Of a DNA stretch of 64,000 bases, positions 63,649-64,000 are shown in pieces. Location of the stretch: assembly GCA_903813345.2 (NCBI GenBank), contig CAIIXF020000001.1, positions 22,215,915 to 22,279,914 on the forward strand, in the 5' to 3' direction. This stretch comes from Owenia fusiformis (lineage: Eukaryota > Annelida > Polychaeta > Sabellida > Oweniidae). The notes under the pieces are model-generated. The model made no database searches and was not told the DNA's origin. It saw only the letters and a list, made by a program, of their open reading frames with translations. Position numbers and translations under genes: made by a program. The number at the start of each line of letters is the position of its first letter. The stretch's first letter is position 1.

Positions 63649-64000
63649 TTTAGTACTAAATTGTAATGGGAAACATGAGAAGTTATACAGGGTGGGCCAA
63701 AAACACCAATACCCAAGTTTAAAGATGAATGATTCATATGATATATGTTAAACCATGCCATGAATTAAATTTCATTTTAAAGATAAATCAAATCCTAACA
63801 AACTGACACCATCCAATTGAAAATCCTCTGTTTTCCCGTGGAGTTAGAGACTAAAATTGACACCAGGGGTGCCGTGAGCGAACAAATATCAAAAAATGAA
63901 AATTCCCAAATTTCCCTCCATATTGCAGTCACAGCTGCACTCAATATGCGTGACTGAATCATCATAAATTCATTTAAGAGTAATACACAATTGATGATTA
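63649..64000. other. Window end, MITE end and AT-rich DNA
   Basis: A mariner-type end (TA, cagggtgggccaaaaa at 63688) opens an element whose other end is not in the window. No gene seen. Confidence 0.45.

Overview
The window is animal nuclear DNA: AT-rich, with large introns, GT-AG splicing and a dense load of eukaryotic transposons. The conserved gene, the repeat mix (Harbinger, Tx1/L1-like LINE, Ty3/Gypsy, many MITEs) and the intron density fit a marine lophotrochozoan, most likely a bivalve-type mollusc. The species is inferred and not proven. No bacterial genes, rRNA, tRNA or CRISPR were found.

Plus strand: one complete, conserved gene, ADHFE1 (hydroxyacid-oxoacid transhydrogenase), has 13 exons between 1141 and 34941. 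They join in frame to a 478-residue protein with its metal-binding residues present. Its introns hold most of the repeats.

Minus strand: a small family of secreted proteins that I do not recognise. Copy A (exons between 28111 and 21508) lies wholly inside ADHFE1 intron 10, on the opposite strand. Copy B (62873 to 46042) has exons of exactly the same lengths (238, 243 and 257 nt) and also joins to 245 residues. A third copy, C, shows only the last codons of its final exon at 63605-63648.

Mobile DNA: an 8.7 kb Harbinger element (12826-21499) has a whole transposase and a three-exon Myb/SANT-like partner gene with one premature stop; it sits 7 bp past the stop codon of copy A. A Ty3/Gypsy retrotransposon (35727-44872) has equal-length, seemingly identical LTRs and a single long gag-pol frame, so it is young; one LTR carries a 305 bp hAT-type MITE. 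A foldback element with arms of about 750 bp (47041-54346) in copy B intron 1 holds a 5'-truncated Tx1/L1-like LINE and another MITE. Old retroelement scraps lie at 56.3-57.8 kb.

Most notable observation: several ADHFE1 splice sites abut tandem repeats that look copied from the splice site itself. Before exon 11 there are 33 alternating 24/25 bp units. Each repeats the exon 11 acceptor and the first exon codons, but with the acceptor AG changed to AA. The result is 868 nt with no AG dinucleotide and a branch-point-like CTAAT in nearly every unit. The acceptor of exon 6 shows the same pattern with about 46 bp units, and exon 3 (acceptor) and exon 2 (donor) show weaker forms.
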